Notes: generated by a model from the letters alone, not told the origin. Numbered from the stretch's first letter, positions 43,714-53,372 are shown. The stretch is DNA of 64,000 bases from Photobacterium gaetbulicola Gung47 (GCA_000940995.1 CP005974.1:868001-932000), one strand, 5' to 3'. Program-made: numbers and translations.

Positions 43714-44853
43714 ATGGTCGCAGAACTGAGTAAACTAAGAGATCAAATTGATGATGTCGACCGCCAGATGGTGGAGCTGCTAGCCCGCCGCCTGTCGCTG
43801 GTCGAAGAGGTCGGCCATGTAAAAAGCCAGCATGGCTTGCCGATTTATGCCCCTGATCGTGAAGCGGCGATGCTGGCTTCACGGCGCCAGGAAGCTGAAA
43901 GCAAAGGGGTGCCGCCGGATCTGATCGAAGATATCTTGCGCCGTACCATGCGCGAGTCCTATGCCAGCGAAAATGATTCCGGCTTCAAGTGCCTCAAGCC
44001 TGAGCTGCGGCCGATTGTGATCGTCGGTGGCCACGGCCAGCTGGGCGGCTTGTTCTGCCGCCTGTTTGAGCTGTCGGGTTATCAGGTTCGCAAGCTGGGA
44101 AGCCAGGATTGGGATAGGGCTGATGAGCTGCTGGCTGATGCTGGCATGGTGGTGGTGTCGGTGCCGATCAATATCACCGAGACCATTATCGCCAAGCTGG
44201 GTAATCTGCCGGACGACTGTATTCTTGCCGACTTGACCTCGGTCAAGAGCGGGCCGCTGCAGGCCATGCTAGAAGTACACCGCGGGCCTGTTGTCGGCTT
44301 GCACCCGATGTTTGGGCCTGACATCGCCAGTTTGGCCAAGCAGGTGGTGGCGTATTGCGATGGCCGGATGCCGGAGAGCTACCAGTGGTTGCTCGAGCAG
44401 ATCCAGATTTGGGGGGCAACCCTCAACCGGATCAGTGCGATAGAGCACGATGAGGGGATGACCTTGATCCAGGCGCTGCGCCACTTCACGTCCTTTGTGT
44501 ACGGGGTACACCTTGCCGAGGAAGATCCCAAGCTGGAGCAACTGCTGTCGCTCAGCTCGCCAATCTACCGCCTGGAATTGGCGATGGTGGGGCGCCTGTT
44601 TGCCCAGGACGCCCAGCTCTATGCCGACATTATAATGTCGTCGCCGCAGAACTTGGCGATGATCAAGCGTTTCCATCAGCGCTTCGGCGAGGCCATCGCG
44701 GTTCTGGACAGCCAAGATAAAGAGACGTTCAAGCAGGCCTTCGGCCGGGTTGAGAGCTGGTTTGGAGACTATGCCCAGCATTTTTTAACCGAGAGCCAGG
44801 GATTACTTAGACAGGCGAACGACTCGACTCACCGTACCGCATCAGGGCGCTAA
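43714..44853 (+). CDS. tyrA: Chorismate mutase / prephenate dehydrogenase
   Basis: Bifunctional T-protein of 379 aa. The N-terminal AroQ chorismate mutase (about 1-90, LRDQIDDVDRQMVELLARR) is fused to an NAD-dependent prephenate dehydrogenase with nucleotide loop GGHGQLGGLF near residue 107. It makes 4-hydroxyphenylpyruvate for tyrosine. It lies 27 bp after aroF in the same operon. Confidence 0.95.
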   Translation: MVAELSKLRDQIDDVDRQMVELLARRLSLVEEVGHVKSQHGLPIYAPDREAAMLASRRQEAESKGVPPDLIEDILRRTMRESYASENDSGFKCLKPELRPIVIVGGHGQLGGLFCRLFELSGYQVRKLGSQDWDRADELLADAGMVVVSVPINITETIIAKLGNLPDDCILADLTSVKSGPLQAMLEVHRGPVVGLHPMFGPDIASLAKQVVAYCDGRMPESYQWLLEQIQIWGATLNRISAIEHDEGMTLIQALRHFTSFVYGVHLAEEDPKLEQLLSLSSPIYRLELAMVGRLFAQDAQLYADIIMSSPQNLAMIKRFHQRFGEAIAVLDSQDKETFKQAFGRVESWFGDYAQHFLTESQGLLRQANDSTHRTASGR

Positions 44854-44879
44854 GCCAAGCGCCTTCGACAATCATAGTA

Positions 44880-44914
44880 AAGCCCACGCACTTTGGCAGT
44901 GCGTGGGCTTTTTG
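44880..44914. terminator. Bidirectional terminator, tyrA/pheA
   Basis: AGCCCACGCACT-TTGGC-AGTGCGTGGGCTTTTTG, a 12-bp perfect stem between convergent genes. Confidence 0.92.
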
Positions 44915-44949
44915 TTTTTGGGTAGGTGTACTTCCAAATGGCCACTGAC

Positions 44950-46131
44950 TTAAAGCAAGTCGCCCGTCTCTGGGTCAACCGGCTTGACGTTCTCGCTCGG
45001 GTAGCAGCCCAGCACCTTGATAAAGCGGGTCAGGCGGGTCAGCTCTTCCAGTGCTTCCTGCATCACGTCTGATTTCAGGTTTTCTTCGACATCGACGTAG
45101 AACATCTCTTCCCAAGGATTGCCGATCACCGGGCGCGACTCCAGCTTGGTCATGTTGATATTGAGGTTACGCAGAACCAGCAGGCACTCTACCAGGGAGC
45201 CGGCTTTCTGCGCCGTCGACATGGTTAGGGTAGTTTTGGCCGGGATCAGCGAGGTGACTTCTACCGGTTTGCGTGCAACGACGATGAAGCGGGTGTAGTT
45301 TTCCTGCTGGTTGGCAATATTGGTCTTTAGCGGCGTCAGCCCGTACAGTTCGCCGCTTGAGGCGTTGCCGATGGCGGCCACATTCGGTTGCTGGAGTTCG
45401 GCCACCTTTTTCATTGCCTCAGCGGTGCTGGAACAGTATTCCTGGGTGATGTTGCCCATGGAGTGGAGGTATTCGCTGCATTGCTGGTGTGGCTGAGGGT
45501 GCGAATAAAGGGTGTCGATGTCTTCCAGTTTGGTATCGACCGCGGCCAGTAGGCAGTGCTCAATAGGTTGGTTGATCTCGCCGACAATCGACAGGCTGGT
45601 GTGCTGCAGCAAATCATAGACTTCGTTGATCGAGCCTGAGCTGGTGTTTTCGATGGGCAGTACGCCGTAGTCGGCATTGCCAATTTCTACCGTGTGGAGT
45701 ACATCACGGAAGGTTGAACAGCTGATCTCGACCAGCTTGGTTTGCTTTTTGCTGAAATAGCTGCGGCTGGCAAGGTTGGAGTAGGAGCCTTTGGCACCAA
45801 GAAAAGAGACGCGGGCGACAGGCTGCAGGCTTTCAGGGTTGGCAAGCTTCTGGAGATAAGCCTGCTGGAATAAGACGGAGTCTTCGATAATGGTATGGAA
45901 GATCTGGGTGACGTACTGGGCATCCAGCTGAAGCGACTGGCCCGTCTCGATCAAGCGCAGCAGCAGTTCCTGCTCGCGGGTTTGATCGCGCACCGGCTTG
46001 GCGGTTTGGATTTTGCTCTTGGCGACTTCGAGGCTGAGCTGGCGGCGCTCGGCGAGCAGTTTTAATATTTCGTTATCGATACGGCTGACGTTGGTTCGGA
46101 TTTCGTCCAGCGAATACTGCGGTTCTGTCAT
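44950..46131 (-). CDS. pheA: Chorismate mutase / prephenate dehydratase
   Basis: Bifunctional P-protein of 393 aa for phenylalanine synthesis. N-terminal chorismate mutase (ISRIDNEILKLLAERRQLS-like start), then prephenate dehydratase (FLGAKGSYSNLASR, GVLPIENTSSGSI) and a C-terminal ACT domain (SRPVIGNPWEEMFYVD) for Phe feedback. Preceded by a pheL leader peptide and attenuator. Confidence 0.95.
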   Translation of the reverse strand: MTEPQYSLDEIRTNVSRIDNEILKLLAERRQLSLEVAKSKIQTAKPVRDQTREQELLLRLIETGQSLQLDAQYVTQIFHTIIEDSVLFQQAYLQKLANPESLQPVARVSFLGAKGSYSNLASRSYFSKKQTKLVEISCSTFRDVLHTVEIGNADYGVLPIENTSSGSINEVYDLLQHTSLSIVGEINQPIEHCLLAAVDTKLEDIDTLYSHPQPHQQCSEYLHSMGNITQEYCSSTAEAMKKVAELQQPNVAAIGNASSGELYGLTPLKTNIANQQENYTRFIVVARKPVEVTSLIPAKTTLTMSTAQKAGSLVECLLVLRNLNINMTKLESRPVIGNPWEEMFYVDVEENLKSDVMQEALEELTRLTRFIKVLGCYPSENVKPVDPETGDLL

Positions 46132-46155
46132 TGTCGCTCCCTGTCTTATTCATAC

Positions 46156-46182
46156 AAAAAAGCCTCCCGGTTAGAGGAGGCT
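46156..46182 (-). terminator. pheA attenuator terminator
   Basis: On the minus strand GCCTCC / GGAGGC hairpin followed by TTTTTT, between the leader peptide and pheA. Its strand can pair alternatively with upstream leader sequence, the usual attenuation design. Confidence 0.85.
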
Positions 46183-46227
46183 GTCTGTTCGTCTTTAGCT
46201 TGTTTCTTGCGTAACGAATAGCCCCCA

Positions 46228-46278
46228 CTAAGGTGACATAAAAAAGAAGCTAAAGAAAAACAGTTGGGCTGTATGCAT
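46228..46278 (-). CDS. pheL: Phe operon leader peptide
   Basis: A 16-codon frame reading MHTAQLFFFSFFFMSP with seven... six Phe codons in two runs of three, and a TAG stop. E. coli pheL has the same FFF-x-FFF layout. Ribosome stalling at low Phe-tRNA would favour the anti-terminator and allow pheA transcription. A TTGAGC -35-like element with 17-bp spacing to CATAAC lies about 25 bp upstream. This gene was found by reading the pheA leader by eye. Confidence 0.9.
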   Translation of the reverse strand: MHTAQLFFFSFFFMSP

Positions 46279-46355
46279 AAATACTGAATGTTATGAATTT
46301 GGGTTAGTTATGGCTCAACATTATGCAGCCTTGGAACTCTTGTCAAGCAGAAACT

Positions 46356-46384
46356 AAACAGCCCTGCAGGGCAGGGCTGTTTAT
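46356..46384 (-). terminator. raiA terminator
   Basis: AAACAGCCCTG / CAGGGCTGTTT hairpin directly after the raiA stop; the T-tract on the minus strand is short. Confidence 0.7.
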
Positions 46385-46401
46385 AAAATCCTCTTGAATA
46401 A

Positions 46402-46749
46402 TTATGCTTCTTCTTCGGCTTCTGTTTCTTCGATCTGCGGCTTATTGCTGTGGCTTGCACGGCGTGCCGTTGGTTTGTGAGCTTGTTTGTTCAGTTGGCG
46501 TTCCAGCTTCTGGTATACCTCGGTAATGGCACCGTACATATCGTCATGCTCTGCTGAGGCGACTAGTTGACCTCCCGGAATAGCAGCAGATGCTTCAATT
46601 TTGAATTGGCGGTTTGGCTCGGTGCTGATCACAGCGTGTTTGCTGATAAATGGAACCTGGTATTTTTCTAACTTTTTGAATTTAAACTCAATTCGCTCAC
46701 GGATAGCAGGGGTGATATCTAGGTTTTTGCCGGTAATGTCTACTGTCAT
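46402..46749 (-). CDS. raiA: Ribosome-associated inhibitor RaiA (short HPF family)
   Basis: A 115-aa stationary-phase factor that binds the 30S decoding region and blocks translation. TVDITGKNLDITPAIRERIE at the N terminus is diagnostic, and the acidic C-terminal tail ETEAEEEA is the RaiA (YfiA) rather than Hpf form. SD GAGGAAAG. A strong CRP site lies about 70 bp upstream. Confidence 0.93.
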   Translation of the reverse strand: MTVDITGKNLDITPAIRERIEFKFKKLEKYQVPFISKHAVISTEPNRQFKIEASAAIPGGQLVASAEHDDMYGAITEVYQKLERQLNKQAHKPTARRASHSNKPQIEETEAEEEA

Positions 46750-46817
46750 AATTATCTTTCCTCTTTTGCTACCCTTCGTTGGGTTGACTTCAGATTACTA
46801 AATTCAGGAATCAATAA

Positions 46818-46833
46818 TGTGATCAAGATCACA
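46818..46833. promoter_or_regulatory. CRP site upstream of raiA
   Basis: TGTGA-TCAAGA-TCACA is a perfect match to the cAMP-CRP consensus halves. It is placed to activate raiA on the minus strand. The rest of the 46750-47117 gap has no convincing gene. Confidence 0.82.
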
Positions 46834-47063
46834 GTTAGGTTGTTAAAATATTGTCCAGAAAAATTCTGTGATCACGTCTTGTTTGTTGCAAAAAAGTTTG
46901 AAGAAAGTGCTTGTAGAACACTAGAAAGTTGGGGCAGTATGAGGGAAGAACGAACGCTGGTGGCTGGTGCTATTCAGGGACTTTATTCGATTTATAACAA
47001 TCACTTGAGTTAAAAATGACCAGCTTGTTTCCAGTGCGTTGATAACGATTTAGCGCGAATCAT

Positions 47064-47097
47064 AAAAAAACAGCAGCCTACTGGCTGCTGTTTTTTT
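47064..47097. terminator. Terminator of bamD
   Basis: AAAAAACAGCAGCC-TACT-GGCTGCTGTTTTTTT. Symmetric A and T runs would let it act on both strands. Confidence 0.88.
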
Positions 47098-47117
47098 ATG
47101 GTCGAAGATCCGCCCCA

Positions 47118-47843
47118 TTAAATTGGGTTGAGCGCGATGAGTTTGCGGGTGTTTTCCAGCGGTTCGCTCAAGCCTAGCTTCTCATAGGCACTTTCCATGA
47201 TCAGCAGCGACTGGCGTGCTGCTTTAGTATTTGGGTACTCGCGCTGAATGAGCTGGGAACGATTGACGGCAGCTACCCAGGCTTCACGGCGCAGGTAGAA
47301 GTCGGCTGCGGCCAGCTCGTAATCGGCCAGACGGTTTTTCAAAAAGACCATACGGGCTTGGGCATCGGCAGCATAGCGGCTGTTCGGGTAGCGCTCAAGC
47401 AGGCGTTTGAAGTCCCGGAAGGCTTTACGGGCCGGCTCAGGATCGCGGTCGTGGCGATCGATGTTGAACAGGTCATGCATAAAGCTGCGGTCTTGCGCCA
47501 TGCTAGTCAGGCCGCGCATGTACAGTACCCAGTCTGCTTTTTCATGGGCCGGGTTAAGGCGGTTGAAGCGATCTATGGTCGCCTCACCCAAAGCAAGATC
47601 GTCGTTTTTGTAGTAGGCATAGATCAGATCAAGCTGAACTTGTTCCGAGTAGGCACCGAACGGGTAACGGGAGTCCAGAGTTTCCAGTCGTTCGATGGCG
47701 GTTGTCCAGCTGCCGCTTTGCAGGGCCTGCTGGGCAGTGGCATAAAGTTCAGATGGCGGTACGTCCGGTACCACTTCTTCCGTGCTTGAACAGCCTGAAA
47801 GTATGGCGACGGCAAGAAGAGACGATAGAGTCAGGCGTTTCAT
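47118..47843 (-). CDS. bamD: Outer-membrane assembly lipoprotein BamD
   Basis: Essential component of the BAM complex that inserts beta-barrel proteins. The 241-aa protein has a lipobox LSGC (Cys about 18) and TPR-like repeats (ELYATAQQALQSGSWTTAIE onward); FGAYSEQVQLDLIYAYYKN is typical. Divergent from rluD, as in other gammaproteobacteria. Confidence 0.95.
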   Translation of the reverse strand: MKRLTLSSLLAVAILSGCSSTEEVVPDVPPSELYATAQQALQSGSWTTAIERLETLDSRYPFGAYSEQVQLDLIYAYYKNDDLALGEATIDRFNRLNPAHEKADWVLYMRGLTSMAQDRSFMHDLFNIDRHDRDPEPARKAFRDFKRLLERYPNSRYAADAQARMVFLKNRLADYELAAADFYLRREAWVAAVNRSQLIQREYPNTKAARQSLLIMESAYEKLGLSEPLENTRKLIALNPI

Positions 47844-47983
47844 TGCGGCGACTGTTTCCTTGATAAATAATTTTATTTCTGCGGATCCATTACGGTCTGA
47901 GCCGTTAACAGATACAATGACACTATTATGTTATTTTACGCAGCGTTTGACGTTTAGTCCCACGCTTTTTAAAAAAGTTCGCT

Positions 47984-48958
47984 ATGGCACAGCAGATAGA
48001 GTTAACAAATACAGTAAATGATAGTCAACTTGGCTTGCGCCTTGATCAGGTTATCGCTGAATTATACCCCGATTATTCCCGCTCACGGATCAAAGAGTGG
48101 ATCTTAAATGGCATGGTTTCTGTCGATGGGGAAGTCACGACTAAGCCACGTGTGAAAATGATGGGCGGTGAAGAGCTGTTTATCAAGGCGGAGATCGAGG
48201 ACGAAGTCCGCTGGGAAGCTCAAGATATCCCGTTGGATATTGTCTATGAAGACGAGCACATTATCGTCATCAACAAACCGCGTGACTTTGTGGTTCACCC
48301 TGGGGCCGGTACGCCGGACGGGACGGTGCTTAATGCCTTGCTGCATCACTGCCCGGATTTAGCCGAAGTGCCACGTGCCGGTATTGTCCACCGTTTGGAT
48401 AAAGATACCACCGGTCTGATGGTGGTCGCAAAAACGATTCAGGCGCAAACTCGTTTAGTTCGTGCGCTGCAAAAGCGCCGCATCACCCGTGAGTACGAAG
48501 CAATTGCCATGGGTAAAATGACTGGCGGCGGTACAGTGGACAAACCTATTGGTCGTCACCCGACCAAACGTGTCTGCATGGCGGTGAGTGAATTTGGCAA
48601 GCCAGCAATTACCCGTTTCCGTGTGGCTGAGCACTTCCGAGAGCATACCCGGATTATTTTGCGCTTGGAAACTGGCCGTACTCACCAGATCCGCGTGCAT
48701 ATGTCATATTTGAGCCATCCACTGATCGGTGATGTGATTTACGGTGGTCGACCTCGTCCGCCAAAAAATGCTTCCGATGAACTGGTCCAGGCTCTGCGTG
48801 CTTTTGATCGTCAGGCCCTGCATGCTCGTATGCTGCGCTTAGAACACCCGATCACCGGTGAGTTGATGGAATGGCGAGCGCCGTTGCCTATCGACATGGT
48901 GGCAATGATCAGTATCTTGCGTAAAGACAAGGAAGCGCACCAAGAGGAAGAGTACTAA
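47984..48958 (+). CDS. rluD: 23S rRNA pseudouridine synthase RluD
   Basis: Forms pseudouridines 1911/1915/1917 in helix 69 of 23S rRNA. The 324-aa protein has an N-terminal S4 domain and the catalytic HRLDKDTTGLMV motif (Asp essential), then RTHQIRVHMSYLSHPLIGD. The stop overlaps the pgeF start region (TAA directly followed by ATG). Confidence 0.96.
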   Translation: MAQQIELTNTVNDSQLGLRLDQVIAELYPDYSRSRIKEWILNGMVSVDGEVTTKPRVKMMGGEELFIKAEIEDEVRWEAQDIPLDIVYEDEHIIVINKPRDFVVHPGAGTPDGTVLNALLHHCPDLAEVPRAGIVHRLDKDTTGLMVVAKTIQAQTRLVRALQKRRITREYEAIAMGKMTGGGTVDKPIGRHPTKRVCMAVSEFGKPAITRFRVAEHFREHTRIILRLETGRTHQIRVHMSYLSHPLIGDVIYGGRPRPPKNASDELVQALRAFDRQALHARMLRLEHPITGELMEWRAPLPIDMVAMISILRKDKEAHQEEEY

Positions 48959-49684
48959 ATGTGGATTGTCCCTGACTGGCCAGCGCCTGCCAATGTTAAA
49001 GCCATCGCGACAACGCGTGAAGGCGGTAAGAGTGCAGGGCCATACCAAGGTTTAAACCTTGGTAACCATGTTGGGGATGATCCCGAGGTTGTGTTGCAAA
49101 ACCGCCAGTGGCTGCAGCTCCAGCTTGGATTAGACACCGCACCCGTTTGGCTGAATCAGACCCACAGTATTGAGGTGGTAAACCTTGAGCAGCCAAGTGC
49201 ACAGGCGCTAGATGCTGATGGCAGTTATACTGCGAAAAGGCATCTTCCTTGCGTGGTGATGACGGCCGATTGTCTACCGGTGATCCTGTGTGATCGCCAA
49301 GGGACACAGGTTGCAGCAGTTCATGCCGGATGGCGCGGTTTGGTTGACGGTATCATTGAACAGGCTATCGCCAAGTTTACTGTACCGGGCTCGGAAATCA
49401 TGGCTTGGCTCGGTCCTGCTATTGGGCCGCAAGCATTTGAGGTTGGTGGAGAGGTGCGTGAGCAGTTTCTTGCTTACGGGCCAGCTGCTGCCGAAGGTTT
49501 TCAGCCGCACGGCGAAAAGTGGTTGGCAGATCTGTACCTACTGGCTCGCCAGCGCTTGGCCAGTGCGTCAGTAAGTGATGTATTTGGCGGGGAGGCTTGT
49601 ACCTTTTCTGATGCCGAGCAATTTTACTCGTACCGGCGCGATGGCGTGACAGGCCGTCAGGCAACCTTGATCTGGCTGGAATAG
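48959..49684 (+). CDS. pgeF: PgeF/YfiH, laccase-domain protein
   Basis: A 241-aa YfiH-family protein with VWLNQTHS, MTADCLPVILCD and AAVHAGWRGL, whose His and Cys ligands bind a metal. The E. coli member prevents misincorporation of Ser into peptidoglycan stems; other members act as purine nucleoside phosphorylases. It begins immediately after the rluD stop, hence co-translated. Confidence 0.93.
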   Translation: MWIVPDWPAPANVKAIATTREGGKSAGPYQGLNLGNHVGDDPEVVLQNRQWLQLQLGLDTAPVWLNQTHSIEVVNLEQPSAQALDADGSYTAKRHLPCVVMTADCLPVILCDRQGTQVAAVHAGWRGLVDGIIEQAIAKFTVPGSEIMAWLGPAIGPQAFEVGGEVREQFLAYGPAAAEGFQPHGEKWLADLYLLARQRLASASVSDVFGGEACTFSDAEQFYSYRRDGVTGRQATLIWLE

Positions 49685-49705
49685 CCATACGTATTTATCC
49701 AGTTC

Positions 49706-49736
49706 AAAGCCCTGCCGATGCAGGGCTTTTCTTTTT
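49706..49736 (+). terminator. rluD-pgeF terminator
   Basis: AAAGCCCTG-CCGATG-CAGGGCTTT followed by TCTTTTTCC. Confidence 0.85.
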
Positions 49737-49794
49737 CCGGGGTGTTGTGAGACAAGGTTTACCCGAGCTTGCACAATGAGTGGGGAATATTTGG

Positions 49795-49823
49795 CTTGAA
49801 AAATGGGAGCTAGGCCACCATAT
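49795..49823 (+). promoter_or_regulatory. Sigma-32 (heat-shock) promoter of clpB
   Basis: -35 CTTGAAA (49795-49801), 14 bp, -10 CACCATAT (49816-49823), close to the sigma-32 consensus CTTGAAA / CCCCATNT. Confidence 0.82.
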
Positions 49824-49852
49824 CTTACCGTGAGAGAAGATGAGGAGGACTT

Positions 49853-52426
49853 ATGCGTCTTGACCGTTTTACTAGCAAATTCCAGATGGCAATCTCTGAT
49901 GCGCAATCGCTAGCATTGGGGCGAGACCATCAGTATATAGAGCCTGCCCACTTGATGGTGGCGCTGCTAAACCAGGATGGCAGTACCATCCGTCCACTTC
50001 TAACCCTATTGAATGTCGATATTGCCCAGCTACGGTCCGGTTTATCAGAATTGCTGGAGCGGCTGCCGAAGGTGAGTGGTATCGGCGGTGATGTCCAGCT
50101 TTCGCATGGGATGGGGATGTTGCTCAACATGTGTGACAAGCTAGCCCAGAAGCGCAAGGACAAATATATTTCGTCAGAATTGTTTATTTTGGCGGCGGTA
50201 GACGACAAGGGGCCGCTCGGTCAGTTGCTGAAAGAAAAAGGACTGACCGCCGACAAAATTGAACAGGCCATAGAAAAAGTGCGTGGCGGCCAGAATGTTG
50301 ATGATCCCAATGCCGAGGAAAACCGCCAGGCACTGGAAAAGTTCACCATTGATCTCACCGAGCGTGCCGAGCAGGGCAAGCTGGATCCGGTGATCGGCCG
50401 CGACGATGAAATTCGCCGGACTATTCAGGTCCTGCAGCGCCGTACCAAGAACAACCCTGTTATTATTGGTGAACCGGGGGTGGGTAAAACCGCGATTGTT
50501 GAAGGCTTGGCGCAACGCATTATCAATGGCGAGGTCCCAGAAGGCTTACGCAACAAACGTGTCCTGTCCTTGGACATGGGGGCACTGATTGCCGGTGCCA
50601 AATACCGGGGTGAATTCGAAGAGCGCCTGAAGTCTGTGCTTAACGAGTTATCACAGGAAGAAGGTAACATCATCCTGTTTATCGATGAGCTGCATACCAT
50701 GGTCGGTGCCGGTAAAGGTGAAGGCTCGATGGATGCGGGTAATATGCTCAAGCCAGCGTTGGCCCGTGGCGAACTGCATTGTGTCGGTGCCACTACGCTG
50801 GATGAGTACCGCCAGTACATCGAAAAAGATGCCGCGTTGGAACGCCGGTTCCAGAAAGTACTGGTGGATGAACCGACTGTTGAAGATACGGTAGCGATTT
50901 TGCGTGGCCTCAAAGAGCGCTACGAGCTTCATCACCATGTGGAAATTACGGATCCGGCAATTGTTGCTGCGGCGGGGCTGTCGCACCGTTATATTTCAGA
51001 TAGACAGCTGCCGGATAAAGCGATTGACTTGATTGACGAAGCTGCCTCCAGTATCCGCATGCAGATCGACTCCAAGCCTGAGTCACTGGATCGTCTCGAG
51101 CGCCGGATCATTCAGCTCAAGATTGAACAGCAGGCACTGGACAAAGAGAGTGATGATGCCAGTCAGAAGCGCCTGAACGATCTGCGCGAAGAGCTGGACA
51201 AAAAAGAGCGCGAATATGCTGAGCTGGAAGAGGTGTGGAATGCCGAAAAAGCCGCTCTTTCCGGTACGCAGCATATAAAGGCAGCGCTTGAGCAAGCCCG
51301 TACCGATATGGAAATTGCTCGCCGTGCAGGTGATCTCAACCGGATGTCGGAGCTACAGTACGGTAAAATTCCAGAGCTTGAAAAGCAACTCGACTTGGCG
51401 GCTCAAGCGGAAATGCAGGAGATGAGCCTGCTCAAGAACAAGGTGACCGATGCCGAAATCGCGGAAGTACTCTCCCGCCAGACCGGGATCCCGGTAGCCA
51501 AAATGCTCGAAGGGGAGCGTGATAAGCTACTGCGGATGGAAGAAGCTTTGCACAAGCGGGTTATCGGACAGGATGAAGCGGTTGATGCGGTCGCGAATGC
51601 CATTCGCCGCAGCCGGGCCGGGCTGTCGGATCCAAACCGTCCAATTGGCTCGTTCTTGTTCCTCGGCCCAACAGGGGTCGGTAAAACCGAGCTATGCAAA
51701 GCCCTGGCGCACTTTATGTTTGATAGTGACGATGCCATGGTGCGGATTGATATGTCCGAGTTTATGGAGAAACACTCGGTTGCACGCTTGGTCGGTGCGC
51801 CCCCTGGCTATGTTGGCTATGAAGAAGGCGGCTATCTGACCGAAGCGGTTCGCCGTCGTCCTTATTCGGTGATTTTGCTCGATGAGGTGGAAAAGGCCCA
51901 CCCTGACGTGTTCAACATTTTGCTTCAGGTGCTCGATGACGGGCGATTGACGGATGGCCAGGGCCGGACGGTCGACTTCCGCAATAGTGTGGTGATCATG
52001 ACCTCCAATCTTGGTTCAGATCGTATCCAGGAGCACTTTGGTGAGTTGGACTACGACGGTATCAAGCAAACGGTTATGGAGGTGGTGGGTCATCACTTCC
52101 GCCCTGAGTTTATTAACCGGGTTGACGAAACTGTGGTATTCCATCCGCTTGGTGCCGAGCATATCAAGAACATTGCCAGCATTCAGATTGCACGACTGGA
52201 GAAACGCTTGGAAGAGCGCGACTACCTGCTGAAACTGGATGACAGTGCGCTGGATTTGATTGCCGAGGCTGGGTTCGACCCGGTATTCGGAGCCCGGCCG
52301 CTCAAGCGTGCCATCCAGCAATATATTGAGAACCCACTGGCTCAAGATATATTGTCAGGCAAGTTTGTTACGGGTAAGCCAATTAATATTGTTGCAACCG
52401 ACGGTCAAATTGAAGCCAAACAATAA
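49853..52426 (+). CDS. clpB: ClpB disaggregase (Hsp100)
   Basis: ATP-driven hexameric disaggregase working with DnaK. The 857-aa protein has an N domain, NBD1 with Walker A GEPGVGKTA, the coiled-coil middle domain (about 410-520), and NBD2 with GPTGVGKTE and GFDPVFGARPLKRAI at the end. All are intact. SD GAGGAGG. A sigma-32 promoter lies upstream. Confidence 0.98.
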   Translation: MRLDRFTSKFQMAISDAQSLALGRDHQYIEPAHLMVALLNQDGSTIRPLLTLLNVDIAQLRSGLSELLERLPKVSGIGGDVQLSHGMGMLLNMCDKLAQKRKDKYISSELFILAAVDDKGPLGQLLKEKGLTADKIEQAIEKVRGGQNVDDPNAEENRQALEKFTIDLTERAEQGKLDPVIGRDDEIRRTIQVLQRRTKNNPVIIGEPGVGKTAIVEGLAQRIINGEVPEGLRNKRVLSLDMGALIAGAKYRGEFEERLKSVLNELSQEEGNIILFIDELHTMVGAGKGEGSMDAGNMLKPALARGELHCVGATTLDEYRQYIEKDAALERRFQKVLVDEPTVEDTVAILRGLKERYELHHHVEITDPAIVAAAGLSHRYISDRQLPDKAIDLIDEAASSIRMQIDSKPESLDRLERRIIQLKIEQQALDKESDDASQKRLNDLREELDKKEREYAELEEVWNAEKAALSGTQHIKAALEQARTDMEIARRAGDLNRMSELQYGKIPELEKQLDLAAQAEMQEMSLLKNKVTDAEIAEVLSRQTGIPVAKMLEGERDKLLRMEEALHKRVIGQDEAVDAVANAIRRSRAGLSDPNRPIGSFLFLGPTGVGKTELCKALAHFMFDSDDAMVRIDMSEFMEKHSVARLVGAPPGYVGYEEGGYLTEAVRRRPYSVILLDEVEKAHPDVFNILLQVLDDGRLTDGQGRTVDFRNSVVIMTSNLGSDRIQEHFGELDYDGIKQTVMEVVGHHFRPEFINRVDETVVFHPLGAEHIKNIASIQIARLEKRLEERDYLLKLDDSALDLIAEAGFDPVFGARPLKRAIQQYIENPLAQDILSGKFVTGKPINIVATDGQIEAKQ

Positions 52427-52445
52427 GTAGCCTGTTTAATCCCTC

Positions 52446-52472
52446 AAGCCCTCCTTATGGAGGGCTCTTTAC
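52446..52472 (+). terminator. clpB terminator
   Basis: AGCCCTCC-TTAT-GGAGGGCT then CTTTAC; moderate T-tract. Confidence 0.75.
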
Positions 52473-52632
52473 ATTCCTTTACTTTGTCTTCACTTCATAT
52501 TCATCCCCGCCAATCTAGGCTACGTATTGTTGATATCGCCTTTCTATATCAGGCGATAGTCTCACTTCTTTTTCCTGCTTTTTTATTGATTTTTTAGTAA
52601 ATGCTTGAAGATATATGGCAACGGGAGGATGT

Positions 52633-53289
52633 ATGAAAACCATGATGGATAAATTGTTGGGCGAAGCAAGTAAATATCTGGAGAGAGGAAAGGCGCATTC
52701 AGGTATACAGGCTGGGGCGTCGAGCGACTTGCTCAAAGGAGCATTAGGCGGTGGGTTAGTCGGTGCGCTTTTGGGCAATAAGAAAACCCGTAAACTCGCA
52801 AAAAAATACGGTACCCAAGCAGCGGCTGTCGGGGGAACGGCGTTGGTGGGGACGTTGGCTTACCAGGCTTACAAAAAATGGCAGCAAGATGAATCTGTGC
52901 CAGTGACATCTGCAACATCGGAACCTGCTTTCCAACAGCAACTGGATGACAAAGCTGGTTTACTGCTTCAGGCGATGGTATTTGCAGCCAAAGCGGATGG
53001 GCACATAGATGTTCAGGAACGAGCCGCCATCGCCAATTGGGCCGCCGAGCAGGATTTTGGGGGTGATAGCGAAACCGCTATTTTGCGCTGGGTCGATGCG
53101 CCGTTGGATCCCAATGCACTTAGCCAGCAGGTGGATAATATGGCTTTGGCATCGGAAGTCTATCTGGTTTCTCTTCTAGCAATAGATGTAGACCATTTTT
53201 TGGAGCGGGCTTACCTCGATGAGCTGGCCAAAGCATTGGAATTACCTGCAGAGCTGGTAACGCGAATAGAAGAACAAGCTGAGGTGTAG
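52633..53289 (+). CDS. DUF533 (YebE-type, TerB-like) protein
   Basis: A 218-aa protein. A Gly-rich hydrophobic segment (GALGGGLVGALLGNKKTRKL, about residues 36-55) and a second one (AVGGTALVGTLAYQAYKKW) are followed by a TerB-like helical domain (QAMVFAAKADGHIDVQERAAI) with an acidic metal-binding-like loop. Similar to YebE; the function is unknown. I chose ATG 52633 with GGGAGG over an in-frame ATG at 52615. Confidence 0.85.
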   Translation: MKTMMDKLLGEASKYLERGKAHSGIQAGASSDLLKGALGGGLVGALLGNKKTRKLAKKYGTQAAAVGGTALVGTLAYQAYKKWQQDESVPVTSATSEPAFQQQLDDKAGLLLQAMVFAAKADGHIDVQERAAIANWAAEQDFGGDSETAILRWVDAPLDPNALSQQVDNMALASEVYLVSLLAIDVDHFLERAYLDELAKALELPAELVTRIEEQAEV

Positions 53290-53372
53290 TTTGATATTTC
53301 CGCTAGTAGTGCATTTATTGGTTAATAAGTGAGCGATTGATTCGTTTTGACAAAATAATTGAATTTATAGTG

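Noticed and set aside
46819..47013. 64-residue frame between raiA and bamD
   Set aside because: Its start lies inside the CRP site, there is no SD, and the product resembles nothing I know.
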